Positions 11,602 to 24,910 of a DNA stretch of 64,000 nt are shown here, piece after piece; within the stretch, counting starts at the first letter, position 1, and every line of letters starts with the position of its first letter. Origin of the DNA: Pyxicephalus adspersus (lineage: Eukaryota > Chordata > Amphibia > Anura > Pyxicephalidae); NCBI RefSeq assembly GCF_032062135.1, contig NC_092861.1, positions 60,528,955 through 60,592,954 of the forward strand. The letters run 5' to 3'. The notes beneath the pieces were generated by a model. That model ran no database searches, was not told where the DNA came from, and saw nothing but the letters and a program-made list of their open reading frames with translations. The position numbers were made by a program, and so were the translations under genes.

Positions 11602-13515
11602 TTGCGGAATCTTTTGGAATCCCTTTTTTTACAGCACTGAAAGAGTGCAAGTCAGCACCAGAACACAGCACCGCTCAGGAAAGAGACTGACATTAGGAAA
11701 AACAGTACAAGCAAGTAGAAACAAGTGAGCAGACTGATGGTTAATCAGTGGTCTGCTGCTCATCAATATTCAATGGACAAGGTGGTATCTTTATATCTGT
11801 ATTCCTGGAGCCCTGTTTCTTATGTGATCTCAAAATATATTTGTACTTATTTTTTATACATTTATTTTTCTTTCTCTTTTTTCTTTTCCAATAAAAACAT
11901 TATAATATATTGTCTGGACCAAACTGTGCTGCCATTCCAATAGAGGTCCAGAACCTACCTAAAATGTGTCTGAAGCACAAGACTAGCTGCACAGATTAGG
12001 GATTTGTATGCCAGGTAACAGTTCACGTGTGTAGATCAGCTATGTATTTAGCTACTTACTTTAATTTCAGATTCAAATAGAACCTGTAATTTAAAAAAGT
12101 AAGGTAAACACAATCACATCTGAAGAGGCTGCCAAACACAAAGGCCTAGTTTGCAGCTGTCCCTATATGATCAGCAGTTTATCAAATGTATTTTCTATAT
12201 TACTGGCAAGGCTGTCTTCCTAGCTCTGTGTGGAGAGAGCAAAGAGGCTGGAAAACTGGTTCTAATCTCAGTTTAGCTAGATGCTCCTACATATTTTTTA
12301 TGCTATTCTACCAGCAACACTGAACAATACATTTTTATTGTAAGTGCACTTTTTAATGCTGGTCGTTCCACTTGGCATAGGTGCAAGTACAGGACAAAAT
12401 TTAACAATTTACTGATTTGGAGCTGCAAACAAAATAATATTCAGAAAGCATTTTTCACTATTTACCCAAAATAAGATTACAATTTTCGGGGAAAGGTTCT
12501 CTTTACATATGCACTATAAACTTCATCACTTTATTATTGTATATACAAGAAATAATCAAATACAATGTAAATGGCCCACATTTTTCAAGGGAAGATTCAG
12601 TAACCTGGCAGCTGCAGAATCTTCTTCTGGGAAGAGGTACCCAGCAGGTATGTGTAAAGAGGCTGCCCGGAATAAAGAACCTTATGTGAACATCCCTGGC
12701 ACTCAATATGTGGTACGTTTATATGGGTGGAGCAGTGTAATTTAATTAAGGGATAAAGCCTCAGGCTGTAAAATAAACGGTGCATGTGATCGGATTTTTA
12801 CTCAGGGGGAAGAGGGATGTGGTAGGTTTAGTAAGAATGACAACAAGGACTTGGCAATTGTGCACATTAGCAAGAAGAATGTGTCCTTTTATAAGTAAGG
12901 CATTATTATGTAAAGCATATTTTATTATGTCTTTTTTGTGCAGTCAGTGTGGGGGAGTTACTCCTAAGGAAGCTGTTTTCACAATACGGGATATAATGTT
13001 CTTGCAGGACAAGGTACAGCTTGAAGGCAGTGGACTGGGAACAAGCTGGCATTTTATAGTTGAACGCCTTTGTTTAAGGAGAAGCAGGTGATGTGCCTAA
13101 TGCGTTATAGCAAAGTGCACAGGGCCTAATCAGCTACTTATTTACTCTGAAGATAGGTTCATGTAACAATTTAGCAGTGTGTTGTGGAGGTGTGAAGATT
13201 GCTGGCTAGGCACATTTGCACATTCTATCATTTAGGCCCCAGTTAACAGAAGAGTAACGTAGGTCAGGTTTTATTGTAACAAATAACGAGAGAAGTAGTA
13301 TGACGACACTTACTTTCACAAAGGAACATTCATTATATAAAGTTGTTCTTGTTAAAAAAGAACTTACCACAGCTATGTCTTTTCCTTGTACCTGTTATAT
13401 CCTAAATTCAATATATTGAGAGAGCTAAAGTTATGTGATATCACATATGTAAAACAAAACACATAATAAAAGAAATGTGAGAAAATGTTAAAGAATAGCC
13501 AACTATAAAAAAGAG
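11602..13515. other. Non-coding DNA, no gene seen
   Basis: About 12590-12700 is slightly more GC-rich and has the texture of an old repeat (cctggcagctgcaga, similar to 50833-50847), but it is not classifiable by eye. The open frames of 60-100 codons overlap each other on both strands without domain or codon signal. Confidence 0.4.
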
Positions 13516-13549
13516 GGATCACATTATCTTCACTATTTTTGTTATATCA

Positions 13550-13810
13550 AAAGTAATTTTTGCACTCACATTACCAAGACTGGTTAATTTGCGTCTCACA
13601 GCCCTGGAGAAATTTTGAGCCCGGGGTAACAGAAGTTGGGACCAGCAACTCTGCTCAAGCTCTGTCCTAACCTCCACCGGGATATTATGACCAGGGAGAA
13701 GGGAAGATGCACATGCCAGTTCCTTTAAAGCCAGAGTTGTGGGAAAACAGTATCCAACCTTGGCTGGGCTTTTAGTGAAGTTGCGGCACATTCCAGGGGT
13801 GGCTTCCCTT
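13550..13810 (-). repeat. Unclassified GC-richer block, probable interspersed repeat
   Basis: This stretch stands out in GC content from its flanks and contains a 90-codon minus-strand open frame (13519-13791), but the peptide has no domain I recognise. The abrupt composition change at both edges suggests an inserted element. I found no terminal repeats and no second copy in the window, so the class is unknown. Confidence 0.3.
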
Positions 13811-15690
13811 TGTCAAAACTTCAGTTCTTCTATACAACGCTGTGCATTATTAACTTCAGCTCATACATTATTACCTCCTTCATTACCACTTGAAAGATGA
13901 CTATACTTTTTATTCATTGCTCTCTGAATACCGAAGTGAGGAAAAAGTTTGTGCAAATTAGTTCTGGAATCCTGGAAGCTGCTAGAATAAAAAAGAAGAC
14001 ATGAATTGTGCAAATTGATACACATACTAAGACTGATTTATCAGTGCGGAGTGGTCAAAGCTCTTAAAATGTAACCAATTATTACTTTTATCTTTCAGAT
14101 GGGAGAGCAGTATATATTCAATGCATACCATTGAAAGAGAGTAACTTCTTCAAATGAGCCACTACAGTGACCAATGTGTCCCAGGGCCTCTCGTTCTATT
14201 GTGCATGTGCTTCATAGTGTGCCAAAGGGCCAACTGGCATACTGATATGTGAGACTGTCAATTTAAATGAAAAAAAAACATGTTTTTATATTATATAAAA
14301 GGTTACCCACCCTTTTATATCATCTTAAAAATGAAGAATTCATGCACACGATTGCTTGTAGTTCTCATGCTTTGTTTAACAATTTTTTATATTCACAACT
14401 AAATTGAGGACAAGGGACATCTGGAGAAAAAGAAGTACTGAGAGATTTGGGTGCAACAAATTGGACTTTCCCCCAAAAATACTAACAAGTAATAGCTGTG
14501 CTGTATGACTGCTATACAGCTACTTGGGGCAGTAGAATCTCCATGCAGGGAGTGAGCGTTTTTAATGTGGCAGAGTTGTCTTTAAGTAATGTACAACTGA
14601 TTGGATCTCTTCTTTGGTTGGACTTTCTTTCATTCAGTACATTTCATAAATCAGGTTGGCTTATTTCTTGTTTATTTCATTGGCTGGCCTTAATAAAACT
14701 CTATTCTTTGTATCTATTTAGTTTAATTATGTATGTATGTATGTTTATATATATATATGTACTATATATCACCAGCTCTATTGGAAACCCTGAAGCAAGG
14801 TGACAGACACATTCAAACTACATTTTCCAGGATGTCCCAGGGAGAAATTTGTCTTATCTCCAACATTACAAACAAACAGGCATAACAACAAATATTGTTG
14901 CAGCTTCTTCTAATATGATGGCTGGATAACAGAAAAAGAGCAACAGAAGTAAGTCAGCTGATTTCTCATTTAGGGCAATAACCATTGGCCAGTGTTTTAA
15001 CTTGCACAAAATCATATAGGTAAAAACTCCTGCGTATATCCATTGCCAGGTTGGCTTTTTAATACATTTATTTTTTTTGCATTTTAATTTCCATAAATGC
15101 CTCAATACCTCTACTTGTGTTCACAATACTGGAGTGCACCTAAGGTAATACAGTACTTCATTGTGCCAACACTCTTCATCTCCTTCTCTTGCTTTTATTA
15201 TCCTAACCCCTATTGTTGTGGAAGAACTGGAAGATGGACCCAGTTTTATATCTTGTACAGTTGTTCACCTATTTTTTGCTTTGCCAGTGCCTGAGACAAA
15301 CCTATGACAACACTTTGTATTAAGTCTCTTTACATGAAAAATGACTGGGCCTTTTTTAAGAAAACAAGAATAAAGGTTTTCTTTATATTTTCTTCCCTAT
15401 TTATTAGCGAAAGAGCTAAAAATGAAAAAAGAAAAATATTCAAGAAATAATAAGCTATTACATATGATTATTTTAGATTTTCTTTTTTAGACAGCACATT
15501 GAGTCAGTTTCCTTTCATGTGTTTTTCAGGTGATTCTAATTGATTTACTGAAAAAGGCTGTTGTTTACAGAGCATAAAGCTGAACTCCATGCAGATATTA
15601 AAAGAAGCTTTTAATGTAGTAGCGTATTTGTATAAATATAATGAAGTGTGTACAGCTAGCATAAGTACTTGAATGTGGATTTATATCAGC
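13811..15690. other. Non-coding AT-rich DNA with a TATG/TA microsatellite
   Basis: A (TATG)n/(TA)n tract lies at about 14728-14759. Otherwise this is AT-rich sequence with only short chance frames. No gene seen. Confidence 0.5.
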
Positions 15691-15699
15691 ACCTGTTAT

Positions 15700-15860
15700 C
15701 TAAGAGCGGCACCCCGCTGCGTTTTCTTCCCCTTCACTTCCATTACAATCCTTCGTCGTTCACCGTCCGTGGATCCACCAGGACGGTAGTTCTGATGATG
15801 GACGACGAGCCCTTAGCCGATTATCAGACGAGAACCAATGCATGTGTGTACGTAGCCTAA
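15700..15860. mobile_element. 'gctgcgtacacac' MITE, right half
   Basis: The right end aatgcatgtgtgtacgtagc then cta is the inverted terminus seen at 22562, 22872, 33431 and 33857. Upstream lie the GC-richer, CpG-bearing inner modules (ttcgtcgttcaccgtccg, then ggatccaccaggacgg) that also occur in the 22.6 kb copy. The left terminus was not found, so this copy is truncated. Confidence 0.65.
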
Positions 15861-16143
15861 GTGATCTTGATATGTCATGGCCGACATCCATGTTTTTTTT
15901 CTATTATATTTTTACTGTTTCTGGTAATTTGCTGTTTAATCTATGATCTTGTTTATTACAGCTATATAAGTTCACCTTGTTGTCAAGTGTTCCTATTTTA
16001 AAGTTGTCTGTCTGTACATTTTTGTATATGGAATGGTATATGTAAATGGAATGAAAAGAACACAGAACTGAACCACCACAAATACTGCTGTTTGATACAC
16101 CCTGGAGGTTGTTAGCATAATTTGCATATATGCCCAGCATATT
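15861..16143. other. Non-coding AT-rich DNA, no gene seen
   Basis: Only overlapping short minus-strand frames without recognisable content. Confidence 0.45.
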
Positions 16144-16245
16144 TGCACACATTGGTTCACTGGATCACCCAGCTTCACTAATGAAAGTGTATCTTCTCCA
16201 GCCTAGGAGAGCTTTACCAAATCAGATCCATTATTAAAGCTCTCC
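16144..16245 (+). mobile_element. Palindromic 'agctctccaaggctgg' MITE, right half plus a stray arm
   Basis: It contains actggatcacccagcttcac, then tgaaagtgtatcttctccag, then cctaggagagcttt, which is the right arm of the family seen complete at 19.9 and 27.9 kb. It is followed directly by ccattattaaagctctccaa, a second, left-arm-like start, suggesting a tandem or recombined copy. Confidence 0.7.
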
Positions 16246-19200
16246 AAGAATGGACAATGATATAGCCCTCCCAGTATGTGAATAACACTGGAAATGACCA
16301 ATACTGAAAATATGGAAAGTAAGCCAATTAAAAATGTTTAAACTATCTTTTCCCCAAGTGTAAGCTATAGTCATATGCTACTTGTGAGACAGATGTTTTG
16401 CATTCATTACTGAGGGAATAAAGGACTCAGCTGAGTCAAAGACAATGCAGCAGTACAGTCTGTAGTGTGCAGTTACCAGGAGCCATCTGGGAGCAGAATC
16501 CAAGTACATCTGCATCCTATACATTCCCTAAAGTCATATACTTAATCATAGTGTCTTCTAGTGAATTAAAAACTAAGATTTCCAGCTGCACATCAATGCA
16601 CTCTGCACGTTTTGTCACTTTACTACTTTAATAAACAACATTTTTCTTAAAAAACGAAATGTTACGTTTACCTTTTAAACCCAACTAAACTCAAAATGGA
16701 ATACGGTAATTCTAATATCATTTAATTTGATAAGGGAATACAATCAAGGTATAAAACCAAAGTGGCAGACAGAATATTTGGGGGCAAAATGTGCTTGCTC
16801 CCTGCATTAAAGCTATTTCCTCTTACATTTGTATTTAACAAATGTTGGGGCCAATCAGGTGTGACCCCAAAGTAGAAAGTGTTTTTCTGCATTATAGTGG
16901 AAATATCAGAAGGGGCAAAAAAAGAAGCCCTGAATGTAGCACTCACCCCCATAAAGCAGCTGAATTGGTGAGGGTTCTATTTTCAAGTGGGGCAATAACA
17001 ACACAGGTTCAGTTCACAGTAGTAGTCTTGGGGTTTTACTGAACCAAATGCAATCAGCAACTTGATGGGCTACAGTGGGTAACCCATCTTATGATAGTTT
17101 CAAATTTCATAGTACTTGCGGATTCCTGTCCTATACGGGATCTGCTCATGGGCTCCCCTTTCCCAACTGACTTCTCACTGGGCCTTAAAAAGATCTCAAG
17201 CCAAAGGAAACCCTCAGTCCTTTTCCCCTACCAGCAAAAGACCCCAAACTCAGCTAAGGCTATAGATTTCTAGCTAGTGCTCCATGGCACATCTCCCCTC
17301 TTCACTTTCATCTCCAAATACTTATCCCACTCTAACCACCCACCTCACTTGGCACAAATTTCATTGACTGCACTCAGGAATATCATTTTTCACTGATGCT
17401 CGGCCCCTTTTCTACTATGACTGGGCACCTTACCCAGGTGACAGGGGACCAATCACTTAACTAGGAGAATTAAAGTCGTAGACCAATCTTCATTTCATAT
17501 ACACCGGAGATTTCTAGTTTCTGGAGGATTGAGAACTAGGGAGAATGAATGGGTCGCAACTATCTGGGGACCTTTTCATTAAAAAGGCTTTCCACATTAC
17601 AGCTCACTTTCACTACCATTTGTCAAAAAGGTTGGATGGATGGGACCCCCTTCCCAAAATATGAATTCTCATTGTTGGGAGAAGGCAGTAATCTCCACTC
17701 TTTTTTGGCTAGCCAGGTGCCAGTGAGTCTAGTATAGGCAGGAGGGGGCACATACTTGCTGTCCCTGCTTTTAATATCCAACATTTTTTCCATGTCTTGA
17801 AAATTCTGGTTTAATGGGTACCCCATTTTGTTCTTTGAACAATCTTTTAAACAATAATATTGTAAGATATTTTAACATGTTACTTAAATTATTGCATTAT
17901 TCTGATGCAAATAACCCATTCGAGGCTATAAACTTTTCCCGTCTACATTTTACTTTCGTTTACAGAAAAACTATATTCTTTTAGAAAGATTTTTTATTTT
18001 GAGATTTGTTTTTACAGGTCCTCCTGATTCACTGCCTCATAGGCATTTTGATGAACATACCATGTGCAGAGGAAAAGTCAGCATGCAGCTTAAAAAACAA
18101 GTTTTTGATTTACAGAAAACCTATATACTTTGTAAAGTAAATGTTTTCTTTTGGGACATGCTCTCATAGGCCCCTTTAACATCCCAGACAATTTTTGCAA
18201 CTACCATGTTCAGGGGCTTTGCAATTAGCTCAAAACTTTTGCGGCTACAGACTTCAATACAACTTGTCCTTGAAGTCAAAGTCGATATTTCTACCATGGA
18301 CATGGAAAAAAGGCAGTTTCAACCATTGCTATACTTTTAATTTACACTAATCAACATGATTGCTTTAGGAATTTGCTGTGTTCGATTTTGGGTTTAGTGG
18401 GTTAAGTGAGCTTTAAAGCTGAACTCTGTAAATATATAAAGTATCATTTGGTTAATTACCCTTTAAGTAATAGTCAGAAAACACTTTTGAGAAAATTTAT
18501 TTATGAATAGCTTTTTTTTCTTGAAATTTGGCTCCCATTCTGCTCTGTGGGAGGACAGTTATGGTAGCTGGTAATCATAACCCAGCAATGAAATTTTGGT
18601 TTTAAAACTCAATTTTCTGGCAATCATCTGGACAATGACATCTTGTGGGTGTTGTGGTCAAGGAAACAGTTGCTGTAATTATGCAATTAAAAGGTACTTA
18701 AACCCTAAAAATGAACTTGTCTAACATGTTACCCTTTAGTCTGGTAAATGTATCAATGACAGCTTTGTGTTATTTTCATTCAGAATAAAAAATACATGCA
18801 GATTCAGCCTGAAAACCTGTGAGCGTATAACTTCCTGTGATTACTGTCTCTGCTGCACTTTTATCAATTACATTGCCCCATTTTCCAGATAACTCTGTAA
18901 ACTACAAAACACTTTACCATTTTGTTATAAAGGAGAGGAGACATAGGTTTTCTGTTGTCCTGTCCTAGGGTGACAACTCTACTTCTTCACAGATACAATA
19001 TAGGGAGTGTTGTCACCCTTGGATAGTAAATGCATTACTGGCAGGAGCACCAAGTGAAAATACAGGAATAATGAAAATATTTAGCCACAAAAATCTAAGG
19101 ATTAGCAGGCTGCAATATGTTACATTTTTGGTTCCTGGGTTTATAATTTTTTAGCATTTTTAAATTATTTAAAGGCTAAATAATTGAAGCAGAAACTGTT

Positions 19201-19897
19201 GCTGGTTGAGTACAAGTTGGCATTGCCCTGCTCCAAATAATGCTCATAAGTAATGTAGTATAGGAACAAGTCCTAGGAGTGAAGGGAGTGTGTCAGAGAT
19301 TAGCCTGTTTGGCTCTGAAGGTGCTGGTGGAAGAGAGCAGACAGCTGAGAGATATGGCGGTGGAAGAATGTTGTACTGAAAATAAGCAGATTCATTTTTT
19401 ATACCCTGTAAAACTGTCAATCACATCACCTACCATCCTGTGATGTCGAAGCATTACCAATCAAATTATATGAATTTTGTGGTGCCTGCAGTTCAGCTTG
19501 AAACGTGCACTCCCTGGGAGAAGAAATGATCATATCTGATATAAAAGACATTGGTGATTGTAAAAAATTACACAAAAAAAACATCTTCTGAAACTACACA
19601 TACTTAAAAAATACATTCTCCAAAAGAAGGTCTTTTGGTAAAAATATACTAATCCAAGACTAAAACTAACCCTAAAACATGAGATGGGGTTGGCATGTTT
19701 GGGCACAGAATGAATGCTTTTCAGTTCTACACACACACATATATTTTCAGAACATGTATGGAAATGTAAAAGACTGAAAGCCTTTAGACATGCTGGTATT
19801 AAAGTTATTTGCTCTTTACCCTACAATTAAAACATAAGGTCTTTTTGTTCTGGCTACAATTGGACTATTGTTATTTTTAACAGGTACTTGAACCTAA
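16246..19897. other. Non-coding DNA, possible undefined old repeat at about 16730-17830
   Basis: 16730-17830 is more GC-balanced than its flanks and might be a decayed retroelement, but I could find neither terminal repeats nor protein motifs. Within 17955-18180 two degraded direct repeats occur about 150 bp apart (tttacagaaaaactatattc and tttacagaaaacctatatac). No gene seen. Confidence 0.35.
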
Positions 19898-19902
19898 TGC
19901 TC

Positions 19903-20122
19903 CGGATTTATTAAAGTTCTCCAATACACGTTCATCAGTGAAGCCAGGTGATCCAGCAAACCTGAAATGGATGTGGTCCAGGATTGAAAACATTCACTAA
20001 CAAATAGCTGATGACTTCGAGGAAATCCATTCTAGATTTGCATTCTAGGTTTGCTGGATCACCCAGCTTCACTGATGAAAGTGCATTCTCTCCAGCCTTG
20101 GAGAATTAATAAATCGGGGCCT
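19903..20122. mobile_element. Palindromic 'agctctccaaggctgg' MITE, near-complete
   Basis: The left arm reads ggatttattaaagttctcca, then ttcatcagtgaagccaggtg, then atccagcaaacct. The right arm is its inverse: aggtttgctggatcacccag, cttcactgatgaaagtgc, ttggagaattaataaatc. A loop of roughly 80 bp separates the arms. The whole element is a long hairpin, typical of fold-back MITEs. No coding. Confidence 0.85.
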
Positions 20123-20205
20123 ATAAATGAAATTAATTATTCAGATCAGGGTTCTCCTGAGTGGTCGGTATGGACCCTCAAGGGTTGGTGAGACTAGATC
20201 TAAGG

Positions 20206-20395
20206 CAGTGTTTCTCAACTGGGGCTCCATGGGTTCCTTGAACAATGGGCAGTTTGTGACTCCCAGGTCCAACACAAATGATATCAGCCTTACTCTTCCA
20301 AGGAAGGATATACATATGTGTACTCTATTCCCCTGCTAAATTTACTTCCCCAGTTTGAACTCTGTTGGAGAGCTACTAGGTACACCTATAGTGAA
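20206..20395 (+). mobile_element. hAT-type repeat, 'cagtgtttctcaactgggg' family, left part
   Basis: It starts cagtgtttctcaactggggc then tccatgggttccttgaacaa, a familiar hAT-type terminus in vertebrates (CAGTG..TTCTCAAC). The inverse terminus at the right was not found, so the end is approximate. No coding. Confidence 0.6.
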
Positions 20396-22561
20396 CTATA
20401 TTTAAATAAATAAATGGGGTCAATGAACAATCTGTATCCTCCTGATCAATAAACTGAACGGATTGGATATTAAACTAAAGAATACATGAATGGCAAAAAC
20501 CACCAAGTTTAATCATGGTTTTGATTACTTAGTCATAAAACAATAAAGGGTGGATATAAAAAGTGGAGGAAATCAGATGGAATATAGTTGCTAAATAAAA
20601 CTTGATGTCCTTTTCTGGAACGGGCAGCTTGTGCCTGGTTGTCAGTTATGGACAACAACACCATTTTCTACTATTTATTAATATATAGTAACCCAATCTA
20701 TTTTGAAGTGCAGTGACACTTGTAGTTTGTAGCCTATGTATTAGCAGATAGTGTTTGTGAATATAACATTGCATTGCTTCAATGAATTAGGATGTGAACT
20801 ATAGGGAAGAAAACAGCTGATGTAGAAGGTTAGTGAACAGTACTATGGTTGTTTAAACTGGAATTAAATGCTGGTATGGAGACTAAGCATAGTAACCTTA
20901 CCTTTATACTAAGAGTTTAATAGGAAGGGTTTATGTCACATAACTCTTTGTTTGGCTTAAAAAAATTGCAAACAATGATTATGATAGAGTACACTTGTCA
21001 CTAGGGTTGGATTTCTATTCCTGGAGCTGTAGGCACACAGGCACAAAGCAACTCTTAAGTGTATTGTGATAATGTGTAAATCTGATGAGTGTATCACAGC
21101 TCATAATGGAAAAAATAATCTGCCTATTTGCCTCTGCCACATTTAGGTACAGGTGTTCTGTGTGCACATATCTAAAGAGCTTTCCATAGACGCCCCTTAG
21201 GAGGACAGGTAAATGCTGCCATTTCTTCACATTTCCTATTTAGGTAGGTGCTGGTAGGACTATCCCCCTCACCCTTACACACCCTACACCTTGCCTCTCA
21301 CACTATTCTATTAGCCTATCACTGTGATGGCAGATACTAGAGATGAAAGGCAGTGAGACCAGCACTGGGCTAAACAATTAAGCAAAGGCAAGTACAGGAA
21401 TTTGCCTATTACAGCACCGTCAGGGCTCGATTAAAAACGTTTGATGGTATGAACAAGCACCTTTGTATGTTTCTTTGTATTCCTATAAACAAAACAAAAA
21501 TAATGCTCAAGAAAAACTAGTACTAACATAGCAGACTTTGCAAGTGGGTTGCAAAGGTTTAGTACTTTTTCAGTTTAACTCCAGACTTCTACTGTAATTT
21601 TTCATGTTTTGTTATGTTAATAAATGTATTGCTTTCGGCTATTATAGGTAAGAGAATTGAACATCCACGTGTTGGTGATTTCAATCCTAGTCTTATTTAA
21701 TAAAAATGAATGTCTAATAAAAAAACAGAAAAAAACAAAACAGCTGTATGTGTGTTGTTCGTATTGTTTTTTGGATGCAAAAGTATATTTTGAAAAGTTG
21801 AAAATTAACCTTTCAGTTATGCTTTAGTTCTGCACAATCTGGATTTGTGGATTACACAATTTTAAACAGATCTATTTGGTATCCAAAACAAATCAGGGGT
21901 GGAAGCCTCAAGCTTCATCAATTAGGATTTGATTATCTATTGCTATCTGGACCACACAAAACAGGGATTAGTTAGCATATATTGTGTGTTTGTTGGGGGC
22001 ATCATGTAAACCTTGCCAAAATCTGCACCATTTGAAGTTGGTCATTAAGCAAATTAGGAAAACAGAGACTAGAATGACAGGCTGATAGGGACCATAAGGT
22101 TAATACATAGATACAGGCTCTCCCTTTTTCTCTATTTTAATTTTGACAGAAGGGCAAGAGTCCAATACAAGCTAAAATTCACACCCCTTGACTCAGGCTC
22201 TGAGCCCCTGACTCTGAGCCACTTTTACCCCACTTTATCAAGGCCTTCCACCAGCTAAAATTTCACTGGGCTTGAAGGTAATTACTGCAGATAAGTCAGA
22301 TATAAACATTTGTTAGCACTACTGCCAAAACCTTTAGATTATTTTATCATAAGGGGAATTATATAATGCATATATGTCTGGGCATCACAAAGTAAGATGT
22401 ATGTAGCACTGTCCTTGCAGAGCCTGTCTGTTTGTACTCAGATCCTTTCTGGTGGGAAACTCATGCAGGCTTTTTAAGGGTTTATTAAAAACCCAACACT
22501 CAGGGAAGAGGGGTGAGGGTAGCAGAGCATCAAAGAAAACAGTCCATTGGCTTTCAGAAAC
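20396..22561. other. Non-coding AT-rich DNA, no gene seen
   Basis: No coherent open frame or named repeat. A segment at 21590-21740 has two AATAAA-type signals but no upstream coding sequence. Confidence 0.5.
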
Positions 22562-22872
22562 TAAAGCTACGTACACACTTCCAATGGTTCTCACCTGAAA
22601 TTGGCTCAGGGCTGATATTGCATGAAAATTTGAAGATTGTACAGCGCGTCGTTCATCGTCCGAATGACCGTCCTGGCGGATCCACAGACAATGAATGACG
22701 AAAAATCGTAATGCCAGTAAAGGAGTGGAGAGCACAGCAGAGTGCCGCTCTGTCGTTCTCCCCCTCCCCTCTGCATAGCACAGAACGGTGCTGTATGTAC
22801 AGCATCGTCCATGCATCAAGGAGTGCTTAGTCCTTTCCAACGACTATAATTGCAAGTGTGTATGCAGCTTTA
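22562..22872. mobile_element. 'gctgcgtacacac' MITE, complete copy
   Basis: The left end taaagctacgtacacacttc and the right end gaagt-type inverse (ttgcaagtgtgtatgcagct then tta) are inverted repeats. The interior is GC- and CpG-richer (cgcgtcgttcatcgtccg, ctggcggatccacagac) than the surrounding DNA. A 151-codon minus-strand frame spans this element and reflects its CpG-rich interior rather than a gene. The transposase superfamily is not proven; the taa/tta edges would suit a TTAA- or TAA-targeting element. Confidence 0.8.
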
Positions 22873-24380
22873 CAGTCTCAATACATTTGTCATTTACATA
22901 TAGCTCCAAGGGGATATAGTATCTCCAAGTCAAAGGGACTTCGCCCTTTGCATCCCAACCCTGAAATTAAAGCTCCTTTTGGATCCCATCTTTAGGGATG
23001 AAGCTTTAGACCACAGGCTCCAAAAGTGCTGCATGAAGACCGTGTTTGACTGTCATCTATGCCTAAAAAGATACCACCTTTGCAACCAACCATCACTACA
23101 CATTGGGAACCAAGTTCTAGAACTACCTAGAATATGCTAAGTTTAACACTTAAATGCTTAAATTGACCCTTTTACACTGAAGTAGCAATACAATTTTCAA
23201 TTTGTTTCTACCACTCTTTAGTAGGAGCAATGGCGGATGTTGTCAAACAGTCTTTCAATTAGTACGATGACAGAAATCCCATTATTTGCCAATACCCTAA
23301 TACATTGCTTAGTGGTCATGATTTGTCCTTGCTTTTCTAAAAGACATGTTTATAGACACTGTACACCGGTATTTGTGTTTTGCTTCTGACATCAGCTTGT
23401 AAAGCAATTTTTATGGAAATGCGTTGTTTGAATTTTGAACTAAGTTTTATGGAACAGTGTACACTCAAATTGACCTCAACCAGATCTCAAAGCGACCTCA
23501 AAGTGACCTCAAATGCCCATGTACCTTATGTCTGAAAGTTGAGTTGCAAAAGAACCATTTCTTTTGTCTCTGCTGATCACTACTTTTGCAAATGATATAG
23601 CACTAGAATGACAAAAAGTGACAGCTGGTTAGAGGTTTTCTCAGACTGATGCAACAGATCCACATTTCTCCAAAGTGCTTATTATCAGTTGTTTTTCAGT
23701 TGTATAACACTCAGTTATTGCAGTGTTTAAATCTTTTTTTCACAAGACATTAAAAAAAAGACTTTGTCTTGCCAGCATGACTTTCCAAAGTCTGGCTCAT
23801 TCATACACAAATCAAGATAAGCATATGTGTAATACAGATTTGGGCTATACGCCAACAACCAGGGACACTTATATTAACTCCATCAGGCATAAAACTGTCT
23901 ATGAAGATTACAGATTCACAGTTATTTCCACAATTGTAAGTTGTTTAAAAAGGAGCATAATCATCTTGAATTCTAAATCTTTAATATCTAATAATTAAAA
24001 AGCAGAAATGCTTTAAAAAAGTAAAGGGAGCTGAATCTAACATGCACAAAAAGAATAATGTGATAGTATTTAAAAGAAGTACAGCCATGTTCAAGGTCAA
24101 ATTTTCCAAATCAGCTGGCAACTGTCATTAAGTTGCAATCAATGAATAACTCATGATGATGTATATCCATCTTAGTGCCTGCAACCAAATGTTCAAATTG
24201 GTTTTTGGTATTTGATGGTACGCCATGGCATACAGTACATTGTGTCCTTGTTATTAAATAAGCCCCATTATATAAAATCATAGCATACTCAATTTGAAAT
24301 CTTTTCTGAAAAGCCCCACTGTTATGTAAGAAGACGGACACAGACTGATAAAATTCAGCCTGCAGAGCGGATGTTCTTGG
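22873..24380. other. Non-coding AT-rich DNA, no gene seen
   Basis: A short triplicated 'acctcaaa' motif occurs at about 23471-23513. No gene, RNA or mobile element recognised. Confidence 0.5.
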
Positions 24381-24910
24381 AATGAAATGCCTCTTGTTTG
24401 CCTGGCTCTCCCTCTTTACCCAGCTGCATCCAGAGACCTTCCAGTTGGAAAATCTGAGCTTTCAGGAAAGCTTCCAATCATAAGACAGCCTTGCCATCTT
24501 GTCCCAATCCACGAAACACGACGCCAAATCATTAGCACACGGACATCGTTTTTCATTTTACATGTTTTATTACAATGGCTCGATAAAACTGTAACAAAGC
24601 ATTGTGGAGCAGCAGAGAAGGTTCTGATTTGAGGCAGATTTATGCATGATAACATTCCTTCAGTATTAGGTGGAGGGAATGTGCAGATCTGAGAGGCTGT
24701 ATCTCTGTTTGGCATGGGCACAGAGCTAGCACATTTGTGTATGTTCTGCTGGGATCAGCTTCATTTGATTTCTCCGTCATATGGAAAACATTAGCAGACT
24801 CAGCAAACAATTTCCATAAGCTCCGGAGTACACAGCACAGAATATTTAGCACTATCAAGCTTATTATGAAAGATCTTTGTCTGTGTGTTTGGCGGCCTTG
24901 AAACATATGT
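24381..24910. other. Candidate conserved non-coding block
   Basis: Repeat-free, balanced composition with minimal low-complexity sequence, and open frames on both strands that interrupt one another. It looks like constrained non-coding DNA rather than an exon: no frame is open through it and no acceptor/donor pair brackets a plausible domain. Whether it is conserved cannot be judged from a single sequence. Confidence 0.25.

Noticed and set aside
12503..12785. Three overlapping short frames with exon-like GC content
   Set aside because: No domain, no consistent frame and no paired splice sites; the sequence looks like an old repeat.
22385..22840. 151-codon minus-strand frame
   Set aside because: It lies mostly inside the CpG-rich MITE at 22562-22872 and spans the element boundary.
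24387..24721. Possible exon (81 and 101 codons on opposite strands)
   Set aside because: Neither frame is bounded by convincing splice sites or carries a domain. The sequence looks constrained but non-coding.
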